Source: Stutzerimonas xanthomarina
GTDB taxonomy: Bacteria > Pseudomonadota > Gammaproteobacteria > Pseudomonadales > Pseudomonadaceae
Direction: 5' to 3'
DNA: 64,000 nt
Assembly: GCF_003935375.1 (NCBI RefSeq)
Contig: NZ_RHQM01000020.1
Span: 1-64,000, forward strand
The notes below the pieces were generated by a model, which saw only the letters and a program-made list of their open reading frames with translations, had not been told where the DNA came from and made no database searches. This document shows, piece by piece, positions 1-8,083 of the stretch. The position numbers were made by a program, and so were the translations under genes. How positions within the stretch are numbered: position 1 is the stretch's first letter; each line of letters starts with the position of its first letter.

Positions 1-58
1 TGATGATCTCGTTGCCGTCGAAGCCTTTCTTCAGGTTGTGGATCTTCAGGTCTGCCAT
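1..58 (-). CDS. mtlK: Polyol ABC transporter ATP-binding protein, 5' end only (MtlK)
   Basis: Only the first 19 codons are inside the window; the gene runs off the left edge. The visible N terminus (MADLKIHNLKKGFDGNEII) is typical of MalK/UgpC-type ATPases of sugar and polyol ABC importers, and resembles MtlK of fluorescent pseudomonads. It follows the second permease gene by about 40 bases on the same strand, the usual place for the ATPase in a mannitol/sorbitol operon. In the cell it would energise the MtlF-MtlG channel from the cytoplasmic side. No Walker motif is visible because the gene is cut, so the call leans on context. Confidence 0.75.
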   Translation of the reverse strand, partial: MADLKIHNLKKGFDGNEII

Positions 59-96
59 GTTCGAATCCTCAGTTGTTCTTGGTTGTCAGGCGGCAC

Positions 97-930
97 TCAT
101 TTCACGGCGCCGAACGACAGGCCGCGCACCAGCTGCTTCTGGCTGATCCAGCCGAAGATCAGTATGGGGGCGCAGGCGAGGGTGGAGACGGCCGAGAGCT
201 TGGCCCAGAACAGGCCTTCGGGACTGGAGTAGGAGGCGATCAGCGCGGTCAGCGGCGCGGCGTTGGACGAGGTCAGGTTCAGCGACCAGAAGGCTTCGTT
301 CCAGCACAGGATCAGCGACAGCAACATGGTCGAGGCGAGCCCGCCCTTGCTGATCGGCAGGAGCACGCGAAGCATCTCCTGCAGCAGCGTGGCACCGTCC
401 ATGCGGGCCGCTTCGAGTATGTCGCGGGGGATGTCCTTGAAGTAGGTGTAGATCATCCACACGAGGATCGGCAGGTTGATCAGCGTGTAGATGATGATCA
501 GCACCGCGCGGCTGTCGAGCAGGCCGAACTGCTTGGCCAAGAGGTAGATCGGCACCAGCACGCCCACCGGCGGCAGCATCTTGGTCGAGAGCATCCAGAG
601 CAGCGTGCCCTTGGTGCGCTTGGTCTCGTAGAAGGCCATCGAGTACGCGGCAGGAATGGCGATCAGCATGCCCAGCGCGGTCGCGCCGAAGGAAATGGTC
701 ACCGAGTTCCAGGCGTACTTGAAGTAGCCGCTGCGGTCCTGGATGTGCAGGTAGTTTTCCAGCGTCGGTGTGAAGATGAACTGCGGCGGCGTGGCGAAGG
801 CGTCGATCTCGGTCTTCAGGCTGGTCAGCAGCATCCAGAAGATCGGGAAGAACAGCAGCAGCGCCACGGCCCAGGCGAACAGCCCGACCACCAGGATGTT
901 GAGGCGGCGACTTTGTTTGAGCGTCAGCAT
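97..930 (-). CDS. mtlG: Polyol ABC transporter permease MtlG
   Basis: A 277-residue inner-membrane permease of the MalG/binding-protein-dependent transport family. It has about six hydrophobic segments, the first at residues 12-36. The cytoplasmic EAA loop, which docks the ATPase, is at residues 173-192 (EAARMDGA followed by LLP). A GAGGA ribosome site lies about 7 bases before the ATG. It starts 10 bases after the stop of mtlF and is followed by mtlK, so it is the second permease of the mannitol/sorbitol/arabitol importer. Substrate is inferred from the resemblance to the P. fluorescens mtlEFGK system and from the adjacent mtlR; the permease alone does not show it. Confidence 0.9.
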   Translation of the reverse strand: MLTLKQSRRLNILVVGLFAWAVALLLFFPIFWMLLTSLKTEIDAFATPPQFIFTPTLENYLHIQDRSGYFKYAWNSVTISFGATALGMLIAIPAAYSMAFYETKRTKGTLLWMLSTKMLPPVGVLVPIYLLAKQFGLLDSRAVLIIIYTLINLPILVWMIYTYFKDIPRDILEAARMDGATLLQEMLRVLLPISKGGLASTMLLSLILCWNEAFWSLNLTSSNAAPLTALIASYSSPEGLFWAKLSAVSTLACAPILIFGWISQKQLVRGLSFGAVK

Positions 931-940
931 CGGTCTGTCC

Positions 941-1885
941 TCAATATTTCTCGGTGAGATTCTTGCCGAGCATCCGCACCAGGATGATCGCCGCGATGTT
1001 GGCGATCACCACCGCGATCAGGCCGCCGGCCGAGGCCATGCCGACATCGAACTGCAGCAGTGCCTGGTTGTAGATCAGGTACGCGAGGTTGGTGGATGCG
1101 TAGCCGGGACCACCGCTGGTGGTGGTGAAGATCTCGGCGAATACCGAAAGCAGGAAAATGGTCTCGATCATCACTACCACGGCGATGGGCCGGGCCAGGT
1201 GGGGTAAGGTCAGGTGCCAGAAGATCGCGATGGGGCCGGCACCATCGAGGCGGGCGGCTTCCTTCTGTTCCTGATCGAGGGACTGCATGGCCGTCATCAG
1301 GATCAGGATCGCGAAGGGCAGCCACTGCCAGGACACGATGATCACGATGGACGCCAGCGGATGCTGTGCGAGCCAGTCCACCGGCTGTGCGCCGAAGAAC
1401 TTCCATACCGCCGCGAGAATGCCCGAGACCGGGTGATAGATGAGGTTCTTCCAGACCAGGGCGCTGACGGTCGGCATGATGAAGAACGGCGAGATCAGCA
1501 TCACGCGAACGATTCCGCGCCCGGTGAAGTCTGCCGCCTCAAGCAGCGCGGAAATCAGTACGCCAAGTACGACGCTGATCAGCAACACGCTGCCCACCAG
1601 GATCAGCGTGTTGGTCATACCAGGCATGAAGCCGGCGTCGGTCAGGAAGTAGTGAAAGTTCTCTAGCCCAACGAACCCGTTCTCGCCGGGATATAGGAGG
1701 TTGTAGCGGATCACCGAAAAGTAGACGGTCATCGACAGCGGAACCAGCATCCACATCAGCAACAGTGCAACGGACGGGCTGACGAGAAACCAGCTGGGGC
1801 CGAAGCGGCGTGGCTTGCGCTCGCGCGGCTCGCTTGCCGTATCGGTGACAGGTGCCTTGGGCAATGCTGCAGATGGGGTGGCCAT
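941..1885 (-). CDS. mtlF: Polyol ABC transporter permease MtlF
   Basis: A MalF-type permease of 314 residues from the chosen start, with a proline/arginine-rich cytoplasmic N terminus, a first membrane segment near residues 31-57 and the EAA motif (EAARLDGAG) at residues 209-217. It pairs with MtlG to form the membrane channel of the polyol importer. An in-frame ATG lies 27 bases further upstream (1912) but has no ribosome site; the ATG at 1885 is preceded by GGAG at good spacing, so 1885 was chosen. A compact inverted repeat sits between mtlE and this gene and may set the expression ratio of binding protein to permease. Confidence 0.88.
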   Translation of the reverse strand: MATPSAALPKAPVTDTASEPRERKPRRFGPSWFLVSPSVALLLMWMLVPLSMTVYFSVIRYNLLYPGENGFVGLENFHYFLTDAGFMPGMTNTLILVGSVLLISVVLGVLISALLEAADFTGRGIVRVMLISPFFIMPTVSALVWKNLIYHPVSGILAAVWKFFGAQPVDWLAQHPLASIVIIVSWQWLPFAILILMTAMQSLDQEQKEAARLDGAGPIAIFWHLTLPHLARPIAVVVMIETIFLLSVFAEIFTTTSGGPGYASTNLAYLIYNQALLQFDVGMASAGGLIAVVIANIAAIILVRMLGKNLTEKY

Positions 1886-1913
1886 GGTGTGCTCCGGCTG
1901 AGAGAAGGCCATG

Positions 1914-1931
1914 AGGGCTCGGGCGAGCCCT
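1914..1931 (-). promoter_or_regulatory. Intercistronic hairpin between mtlE and mtlF
   Basis: Arms AGGGCTCG and CGAGCCCT face each other with two bases between them, giving a very GC-rich stem-loop in the 74-base gap after mtlE. There is no T run, so it is not a classical terminator. Hairpins at this place in binding-protein operons (malE-malF is the known case) protect the 3' end of the upstream message. That role is inferred here. Confidence 0.5.
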
Positions 1932-1959
1932 GTCCGGTTTCATCTTCGGAAGAAAATGC

Positions 1960-3267
1960 CTACTTGGGATAACCGGCGCGCTTCATTTCCCGCGTCGTGG
2001 ATTGCTGCACCGCGGTGAGCATCTGCTCGACCGGCATCTGCCCGGTTAGCGCCGCGGCGAGCATCTTGCCGACCTGGGTACCGATGGCCTGGAACTCCGG
2101 AATGGTGACCAGCTGGATGCCGACATAGGGCACAGGCTTGGCGGAAGGCGAAGCGGGGTCAGCCTGCTTCAACGACTCCAGGGTGATCTTGGCGAACGGC
2201 GCTGCGGCCATGTACTGCTCGTTGTAGGTGGACTCGCGCGTGCCCGGTGGCACGTTGGCGACACCATCGGTTTCGGCAACGAGCTTGGCGTAGTCCTTCG
2301 AGGTTGCCCAGGCGGTGAACTGCTTGGCGGCGTCCTTTTGTTGCGAGCTGGTCGGGATCGCCAGTGCCCAGGAGTACAGCCAGGCCGAGCCCTTGTCGGT
2401 GTCTTCCTGCGGGGCAAAGGTGAAGCCCACCTTGTCGGCCACCTTGCTTTGCGATGTATCGGTGACGAACGAGCCCGCTACCGTTGCATCGACCCACATG
2501 GCGCACTTGCCGCTGTTGAACAGGGCCAGGTTTTCATTGAAGCCGTTGCTTGAGGCGCCCGGTGGGCCGTACTTGCTCAACAGGTCCACATAGAAGTTGG
2601 CGGCCTTGGTCCATTCGGGACCGTCGAATTCGGGCTGCCACTTCTCGTCGAACCAGCGCGCGCCGAAGGCGTTGGCGACGGTGGTGACCAGCGCCATGTT
2701 CTCGCCCCAGCCGGCCTTGCCGCGCAGGCAGATGCCGTACTGGTCCTCGCCAGGCTTGTGCAGCTTTTCGGCGAACTCGGCCATCTGGGTCCAAGTCGGG
2801 TGTTCGGGCATGTCCAGACCGGCCTGTTCGAACAGGTCGGTGCGGTAGTAGGTCATCGAGCTTTCGGCATAGAAGGGCAGTGCGTAAAGGGTGCCGTCGA
2901 CCGAAAGGCCTTCGCGAACCGAGGGGAAGACGTCGTCCAGGTCGTAGTCGTCAGGGAGGTCGGTCATCGGAGCGAGCCAACCCTTGTCGCCCCACAGCGA
3001 GGCCTCGTACATGCCGATGGTGAGCACGTCGAACTGGCCACCATCGGTGGCGATGTCAGTCGTCAGGCGCTGACGCAGGACGTTCTCCTCCAGCACCACC
3101 CAGTTGAGCTTGATGTCGGGATTCTGCTGTTCGAAGGTCTTGGAGAGGCGCTGCATGCGGATCATGTCCGCGTTGTTGACGGTGGCGACGGTGAGGGTTT
3201 CGGCGGCCTGGACCAGGCCGATCGAGGCCATGCAGGCGGTGCCGAGCAGCAAGTGGAATGCTTTCAT
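1960..3267 (-). CDS. mtlE: Polyol-binding periplasmic protein MtlE
   Basis: A family 1 extracellular solute-binding protein of 435 residues, the periplasmic receptor that delivers mannitol or related polyols to MtlFG. The start at 3267 gives a clear signal peptide (MKAFHLLLGTACMASIGL, cleavage near VQA at residue 21) and has a strong GGAAGAGGAG ribosome site. A longer reading from 3480 would add 71 basic residues with no secretion signal and would run through the operator, so it was rejected. It is the first gene after mtlR and is followed by mtlF, mtlG and mtlK. Transcription is probably MtlR-activated from the operator near 3395-3423. Confidence 0.92.
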   Translation of the reverse strand: MKAFHLLLGTACMASIGLVQAAETLTVATVNNADMIRMQRLSKTFEQQNPDIKLNWVVLEENVLRQRLTTDIATDGGQFDVLTIGMYEASLWGDKGWLAPMTDLPDDYDLDDVFPSVREGLSVDGTLYALPFYAESSMTYYRTDLFEQAGLDMPEHPTWTQMAEFAEKLHKPGEDQYGICLRGKAGWGENMALVTTVANAFGARWFDEKWQPEFDGPEWTKAANFYVDLLSKYGPPGASSNGFNENLALFNSGKCAMWVDATVAGSFVTDTSQSKVADKVGFTFAPQEDTDKGSAWLYSWALAIPTSSQQKDAAKQFTAWATSKDYAKLVAETDGVANVPPGTRESTYNEQYMAAAPFAKITLESLKQADPASPSAKPVPYVGIQLVTIPEFQAIGTQVGKMLAAALTGQMPVEQMLTAVQQSTTREMKRAGYPK

Positions 3268-3394
3268 TCGTGGACTCCTCTTCCAGAGCAGGGCCTGGAA
3301 GCACTTATTGTTTTTGTTGTTGCCCGCGTACTGCGCTACGAGCGTCTCGCGAGCATTACAACGCCGGGGGGAGCAGCGCGACAAAGCCGTGACT

Positions 3395-3423
3395 GCACTC
3401 GCTTCGATACTTTTTTGCACTCG
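3395..3423 (-). promoter_or_regulatory. Putative MtlR operator upstream of mtlE
   Basis: Read on the minus strand, CGAGTGCAAAAAAGTATCG (3405-3423) is followed 7 bases after its AGTAT by a second AGTGC (3395-3399). This direct-repeat layout resembles, from memory, the AGTGC/AGTAT repeats described for the P. fluorescens mtlE promoter. It ends about 130 bases before the mtlE ATG, a usual distance for an AraC-type activator. A near copy lies upstream of the kinase gene at 5549-5567. The surrounding gap (3268-3565) holds no gene. Confidence 0.6.
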
Positions 3424-3565
3424 GTTGAGCGAGGCGGGCCGCTCGCAGCGGCACCGACCAGACCCGTCGCCGGGGCTCAAGAATGAGGCTTTGCCACAAC
3501 CGTAATGGCGCGAACGTAGAGACAGTCCAGGAAGAGGACGCCGAACCCGCCCGGCCGGAAGCGTA

Positions 3566-4471
3566 TCAGCTGGCCAGGTTCTGCTCGGTCAGGCGTTGTT
3601 CGACCAGACGCCGATAGCGCGATGGGGTCATGCCCTTGAGCTGCTGGAAGCGGCGATTGAAATTGGACAGGTTGTTGAAACCCGATTCGAAGCAGACGTC
3701 GGTGACCGGCTTGTCCTGATCGAGCAGCAGTTCGCATGACTTGCTGATGCGCAGGCTGTTGACGAACTCGACGTAGCAGCGCCCGGTGGCGCGCTTGAAG
3801 AAGCGCGAGAAGTAGGTGGGTTTCATGCCGAGATGGTTGGCGACTTCCTCCAGCGGCAGCTCGCGCATGTAGTGTTCGAAGATGTAGTTGACCGCCATGT
3901 TGGTCCGGTCGGCCTGCTGCTCGTCGCTCAACTGTGCCGAGGTGGCGCCAGAGAGCAACTGGTAGTCGTCGCATCTGGCAAGCAGCTCGAGCATGATCAG
4001 GAAATAGCCGAGGCGGGTGGCGCCGCGGCTGTCGGCGATCTGCTGCATCAGCTGGCGTGCCTGGGCGATGGTCTGCGGACAGCGAAACTCGATGCCGTAG
4101 CGCGAGCGTTCGAGCATCGGCGTGAAAGTCCGCAGCTCGGAGAACACAGCGTGGCCGGCCTCGAGCATCTCGTCGGTGAAGTTGACCAGCATGTCGCGCT
4201 TGGCCACGACCTCGCCTTCCTCGACCTGGCTGATCCAGTTGTGCGGCAGGTGCGGACCGCTGAGAAACAGGCTGTCCGGTCCGAAATTGCCCACGTAGTC
4301 GCCGACGAAGACCTTGCCGGAGCTGGCGACGATCAGATGCAGCTCGTATTCCTTGTGGTTGTGCCAGCGCACCAGCGGGCAGGGAAACCCATGTTCGCGA
4401 TAGATCAGCGAGTTGCCGTGGTGGTCGTCCATCAGCTCGTAGGACGGGTCGGTAATCTTCAACGCTCTCAT
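3566..4471 (-). CDS. mtlR: AraC/XylS-family activator of polyol genes, MtlR
   Basis: A 301-residue AraC-family regulator. The N-terminal half is a cupin-like sensor domain (HNHKEYELHLIV region). The C-terminal hundred residues hold the two helix-turn-helix motifs, with the second near FESGFNNLSNFNRRF, and end in the usual KGMTPSRYRR signature. The start MRALKITDP at 4471 was preferred to a GTG nine codons earlier because this N terminus matches the known MtlR form, though neither start has a strong ribosome site. It lies between the sugar kinase and mtlE on the same strand, only 66 bases after the kinase, so the two are probably co-transcribed. It should activate mtlEFGK when mannitol, sorbitol or arabitol is present. 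Confidence 0.88.
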   Translation of the reverse strand: MRALKITDPSYELMDDHHGNSLIYREHGFPCPLVRWHNHKEYELHLIVASSGKVFVGDYVGNFGPDSLFLSGPHLPHNWISQVEEGEVVAKRDMLVNFTDEMLEAGHAVFSELRTFTPMLERSRYGIEFRCPQTIAQARQLMQQIADSRGATRLGYFLIMLELLARCDDYQLLSGATSAQLSDEQQADRTNMAVNYIFEHYMRELPLEEVANHLGMKPTYFSRFFKRATGRCYVEFVNSLRISKSCELLLDQDKPVTDVCFESGFNNLSNFNRRFQQLKGMTPSRYRRLVEQRLTEQNLAS

Positions 4472-4537
4472 GCAGGGTCCGTTGTCGTGAAAGGCCACGA
4501 AGGGTTATAGCTGCTGAGGGCGCAACGGCCAAACCGA

Positions 4538-5470
4538 TCAGACAATTTCGTATCGGTAGGGCAGGTCCGGACCACGCCGGGAACAGGTGATGCCAGCGGC
4601 GCTGCTGGCGAAGGCGAGCATGGCCTGCAGTTGCGCGGGTCCCATCTGTGCGATTCCGTGCGGCGAGTCCAGCTGCTGTTCGGCCAGGTAGGCGAGCAAC
4701 GCAGCCTGGAAGGTGTCGCCGGCGCCCACGGTGTCACGCACCGTCACCGCCTGCGCTGCCACGTGCAACTGGCCGTGCTTGCGGCTGAAGAGCTGTGCGC
4801 CGTGGGCACCGCGGGTGAGCACCACCAGTTCGGCGTGATGCCCCAGCCAGCGCTGCGCGATGCTCGCTGGCGCCATGTCTGGATAGAGCAGGGCCAGGTC
4901 CTCGTCGCTGACCTTGATCAGATGTGCGCGTTCGGCGAACGCCTCGACCCGCTCGCGCCAACGTTCGAGACTGGGTTCGACGTTGAGGCGAATGTTCGGA
5001 TCGAGTGAAATCAGGCGCTGGGCATGCTCGCGATGCAGCAAGGCCAGCAGCGTATCGGCAATCGGCGGCGTCACCAGCGAGTAGGAACCGAAATGGATGC
5101 CGCGAATGTCGGCAGGCAGCGGCTGCAGCTGTTCGGTGTGCAACAGGCGATCGGCACAGCCTTCGCCGCGAAAGCTGTAGACCGGACTGCCATCGGCACC
5201 GATGGCGACCATCGCCAGGGTGGTCGGCGCATCGAAGATGGCGAGGTGCTCGGTGGCAACGCCTTCTTCCTGCAGCAGCTCTAGCAGGCGCTGACCGAAA
5301 TGATCGCGGGAGAGCCCACCGAGCAGCGCGGCCTGCGTGCCCAACCGGGCCAGCCCGACGGCGACGTTGAACGGTGAGCCACCGGCGACGGCTTCCAGAT
5401 TCAGGTGACTGCGGCTGTCGGTCGAGGCCGCGAACACATCGAAAAGCGCTTCACCACAGATGAGGTACAT
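4538..5470 (-). CDS. mtlZ: PfkB-family carbohydrate kinase, probable fructokinase
   Basis: A ribokinase/PfkB-family sugar kinase of 310 residues. The catalytic motif DTVGAGDTF is at residues 246-254 with the base Asp252, and an N-terminal glycine-rich sugar-binding motif (AVAGGSPFNVAVGLARLG) is present. In polyol operons this enzyme phosphorylates the fructose formed when mannitol dehydrogenase oxidises mannitol. Start 5470 (MYLICGEALFDVF) was chosen because the 17 codons before it look non-coding. The gene heads a minus-strand unit that continues into mtlR, and a near copy of the mtlE operator half-site lies about 80 bases upstream. The symbol is by analogy to P. fluorescens MtlZ; another ketose as substrate cannot be excluded. 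Confidence 0.8.
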   Translation of the reverse strand: MYLICGEALFDVFAASTDSRSHLNLEAVAGGSPFNVAVGLARLGTQAALLGGLSRDHFGQRLLELLQEEGVATEHLAIFDAPTTLAMVAIGADGSPVYSFRGEGCADRLLHTEQLQPLPADIRGIHFGSYSLVTPPIADTLLALLHREHAQRLISLDPNIRLNVEPSLERWRERVEAFAERAHLIKVSDEDLALLYPDMAPASIAQRWLGHHAELVVLTRGAHGAQLFSRKHGQLHVAAQAVTVRDTVGAGDTFQAALLAYLAEQQLDSPHGIAQMGPAQLQAMLAFASSAAGITCSRRGPDLPYRYEIV

Positions 5471-5548
5471 GGACGATTCCTGCTGGCGGAAATCGCCCGA
5501 GCTTAAACCCGGCGCCTGCACCGGGACAGTACGCCCGCGGCTGGCAGC

Positions 5549-5567
5549 CGATACGATCTTGCACTCG
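5549..5567 (-). promoter_or_regulatory. Putative MtlR half-site upstream of the kinase gene
   Basis: CGAGTGCAAGATCGTATCG on the minus strand matches the mtlE element CGAGTGCAAAAAAGTATCG at 16 of 19 positions. It lies just after the stop of the neighbouring fusion gene and 79 bases before the kinase ATG. This suggests that MtlR controls its own transcription unit as well as the transporter operon. A clear second repeat is not seen here. Confidence 0.5.
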
Positions 5568-5569
5568 TT

Positions 5570-6925
5570 TCAGTACACCCAGACTTCGACACGGCGATTC
5601 TTGATGCGGCCAGCTTCGCTATTAGATGCCACTGGAAGTTGATCGCCCAAACCGTTGATTTCCTTTACAAGGATGCCGCCACGCGCCAGTTCGCGACGCA
5701 CCGCCATGGCGCGCAGCTTGGACAGCAATGCAGTCCGCGCGGGATCGTTGCGGGCGTCGCCGAAGCCGACCAGCACCGCCGCGTTCATCTGCTTGTCGTG
5801 GCTGTTGAGATAGTCGATCAAACGCTGCACGTCGCGCTGGGCCTTGTTGTCCAGTTGCGCGCTGCCTTCGGCGAAGCGGAAGTTGACGGTCAGGCGCTGT
5901 GCCTCCTTGGCCAGCTGCTGATAGGCCTCAGGCAGCGTGGTCTGCAGCGGCAGCCTGATCGGCGCGATGGCCTGGGCCACGTAGCCGGATTTCTCGACGA
6001 TGGCTTGCCCCGCAGGACTATGCACGAACGTCAGGAATTCGCGGGTCCATTTCGATTGCTTCTGTGGATCGGCGTAGAGGAACAGGCGCCGCGACAGGGG
6101 ATAGTCTTCGGTGGCGACCAGGGCCGTGGTCGGTGGCATGGGCTGGGAATCGCCGTCGGTGATTGCCAGCGCCTTCGACTTGCCGACAGAGGCGAGACCG
6201 ACGAAGCCGATGGCGCCGCTACGGCGGCTGACCGCCTGGGACAGGGCGTCGTTGGATTCATAGCGCACGGCGCTGGTGGCCAATGCCTGCCCCTGACTGT
6301 TCAGCACCAGCTCCTTGAAGGTGTCGTAGGTGCCGGACTGGTCATCACGCGCGTGCAGCTCGACGGCAACGTCCGCGCCGCCCAGCTCCCGCCAGTTGGC
6401 GATCTGCCCGGCGAACAGGTGCGCCACCTGCTCCACGCTGAGGGACTGCACCGGGTTATCGGGATGGACGATCACCGCCAGGCCATCGATGGCGATGACC
6501 TGTTCGCTCTCAGCGCTGCGCATGTCGCCCAGGGCGGCGAGGCTCTGCGCTTCGCTCTGCTTGATCGGTCGCGAAGCAGCGGCGAGGTCGGCGGTGCCGT
6601 CTTTCAGCCCGGCGAATCCGGTACCGGTGCCATGGGCTGCGACCAGCGCCTGGATGGTCTTGCCGCGCTCGTCGAGGGCATTGACGCGCTGCTCGTTCTC
6701 CTTGCCGGCCGGGGCGATGCGGACCGACTGCAGGCCCTTGGCCTCGAACAGGCCGGCCACCAGCATCGGTGCCAGCTTGGCACCCACGGTATTGGAGCCG
6801 TGGATGCGCAGTATGGTCGTTCCGTCTGGCGGGGCGGCGAGGCTGTTGCCGGAGGCGCTGCCCAGCGTGACCAGCAGCAGGGGCAGTGCCCGATTCCAGA
6901 ACCGTCCAAACACTCGTGGCGTCAT
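5570..6925 (-). CDS. PstS-like phosphate-binding domain fused to an OmpA domain
   Basis: A 451-residue secreted protein. It has a signal peptide (cleavage near SLAA, residue 31), a PBP-type phosphate-binding domain (HGSNTVGAKLAPML at about residue 42 and typical PstS segments to about 330) and a C-terminal OmpA/MotB peptidoglycan-binding domain at 347-451 ending NRRVEVWVY. The likely role is a phosphate-sensing or phosphate-scavenging protein tethered to peptidoglycan instead of a freely diffusing transport receptor. No pst permease genes are adjacent. AAGGAGG lies 7 bases before the ATG. A good PhoB box and a matching -10 precede it, so phosphate starvation should induce it. Ligand and partner are inferred. 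Confidence 0.85.
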   Translation of the reverse strand: MTPRVFGRFWNRALPLLLVTLGSASGNSLAAPPDGTTILRIHGSNTVGAKLAPMLVAGLFEAKGLQSVRIAPAGKENEQRVNALDERGKTIQALVAAHGTGTGFAGLKDGTADLAAASRPIKQSEAQSLAALGDMRSAESEQVIAIDGLAVIVHPDNPVQSLSVEQVAHLFAGQIANWRELGGADVAVELHARDDQSGTYDTFKELVLNSQGQALATSAVRYESNDALSQAVSRRSGAIGFVGLASVGKSKALAITDGDSQPMPPTTALVATEDYPLSRRLFLYADPQKQSKWTREFLTFVHSPAGQAIVEKSGYVAQAIAPIRLPLQTTLPEAYQQLAKEAQRLTVNFRFAEGSAQLDNKAQRDVQRLIDYLNSHDKQMNAAVLVGFGDARNDPARTALLSKLRAMAVRRELARGGILVKEINGLGDQLPVASNSEAGRIKNRRVEVWVY

Positions 6926-6968
6926 CTCACGACCTCCTTGTAGAAGGCCGCGAGATTAAGACGGTTCG

Positions 6969-6986
6969 GTTACCAATAAATGACAG
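6969..6986 (-). promoter_or_regulatory. PhoB box of the PstS/OmpA fusion gene
   Basis: CTGTCATTTATTGGTAAC on the minus strand has the 7-4-7 layout of a Pho box: a perfect CTGTCAT first half, an AT-rich spacer and TGGTAAC (5 of 7) as second half. About ten bases downstream is TAATCT, a good -10, which is the standard layout of PhoB-activated promoters lacking a -35. The box begins 44 bases before the ATG at 6925. Confidence 0.75.
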
Positions 6987-7020
6987 CGCGGACGGCGCTG
7001 CCGGAATTGCGCAGCGGTCG

Positions 7021-7833
7021 TCAGCGCAGCTCGATCCACACCGGGCAGTGGTCGGAAGGCTTCTCCATCGCGCGGATGTCGTAGTCGACGCCGCAATCGA
7101 TCACGCGTTGGTGCAGCGTTGCGGTGGTCAGGATGTAGTCGATGCGCAGGCCGCGGCGCGGGTCGTCCTCGAAACCGCGGCTGCGATAGTCGAACCAGCT
7201 GAAGCGATCGACGACTTCCGGGTTGAGGGTGCGGAAGCTGTCCTGCAGCCCCCAGCCCTTCAGGCGCTCGAGCCACTCGCGCTCCTCGGGGAGAAAGCTG
7301 CATTTGCCGGTGCGCAGCCAGCGCTTGGCGTTCACTTCGCCGATGCCGATGTCGCAGTCCTGCGGGGAGATATTGAAGTCGCCCATCAGCGCGAGCGATT
7401 CCTCGGGGCGGAACTGCTGTTCGAGCAACGCCTGCAGGTCGGCGTAAAACTTGGTCTTGGCGGGAAACTTCACCTGATGGGCGCGGCTTTCGCCCTGGGG
7501 AAAGTAGCCGTTCATCACGGTAACCGGCTCGCCATTCGCGTCGGCGAACCGGCCCCAGATAAAGCGCTTCTGCGACTCCTCGCCATCGCTGGGAAAGCCC
7601 TTATGGATCTCCAGCGGTGCCTGGCGCGAGAGCAGGGCGACGCCGTAGTGGCCTTTCTGCCCGTGATAGTGGACGTGGTAGCCGAGCGCCTCGATCTCCG
7701 CCTGGGGAAACTGTTCGTCAGAAACCTTGGTTTCCTGAAGGCCGATGACGTCCGGCTGGTGCTTTTCAATGATTGCAGAAAGCTGATGAGGTCTTGCGCG
7801 TAATCCATTGATATTGAACGAAACGATTTTCAT
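7021..7833 (-). CDS. xthA: Exodeoxyribonuclease III
   Basis: A 270-residue AP endonuclease/3'-exonuclease of the exonuclease III class, cutting DNA at abasic sites in base excision repair. Visible active-site motifs are LQETKV (Glu34), GDFNISPQD (Asp152, Asn154) and the C-terminal SDHCPVW (Asp261, His262); these positions and the length fit E. coli XthA. The start at [15 protein letters not shown] (7833) is the family start, and the in-frame extension upstream to 7914 has no support. It is followed by the PhoB-controlled gene, whose own promoter lies in the 95-base gap, so the two are probably separate units. Confidence 0.95.
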   Translation of the reverse strand: MKIVSFNINGLRARPHQLSAIIEKHQPDVIGLQETKVSDEQFPQAEIEALGYHVHYHGQKGHYGVALLSRQAPLEIHKGFPSDGEESQKRFIWGRFADANGEPVTVMNGYFPQGESRAHQVKFPAKTKFYADLQALLEQQFRPEESLALMGDFNISPQDCDIGIGEVNAKRWLRTGKCSFLPEEREWLERLKGWGLQDSFRTLNPEVVDRFSWFDYRSRGFEDDPRRGLRIDYILTTATLHQRVIDCGVDYDIRAMEKPSDHCPVWIELR

Positions 7834-8083
7834 GGGATTCCGTGAAGGCTGGCTGAGGCTCAAGGGGGAAGGACACCCGGCGCGGCGCTGCCGATGCCGA
7901 TCTGTCGTGGGCAAAGAACGCCGATTCTAGAGCCGTGCCGCCCTGCATACCAAGTTTCGCGCTGAAACGGACAACGGCATTGTCTTTGGAGCAGCGTGAA
8001 CGGCAGGTGCTCCGGCGGCGTGGCGGGGCGGGCGAAGCGCTGCTAAGTTGCAAGCATCCCTCTGGAAAAAGCCGAGAGTTGCC

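Noticed and set aside
3268-3480. N-terminal extension of mtlE by 71 residues.
   Set aside because: It would hide the signal peptide, lacks a ribosome site and covers the operator.
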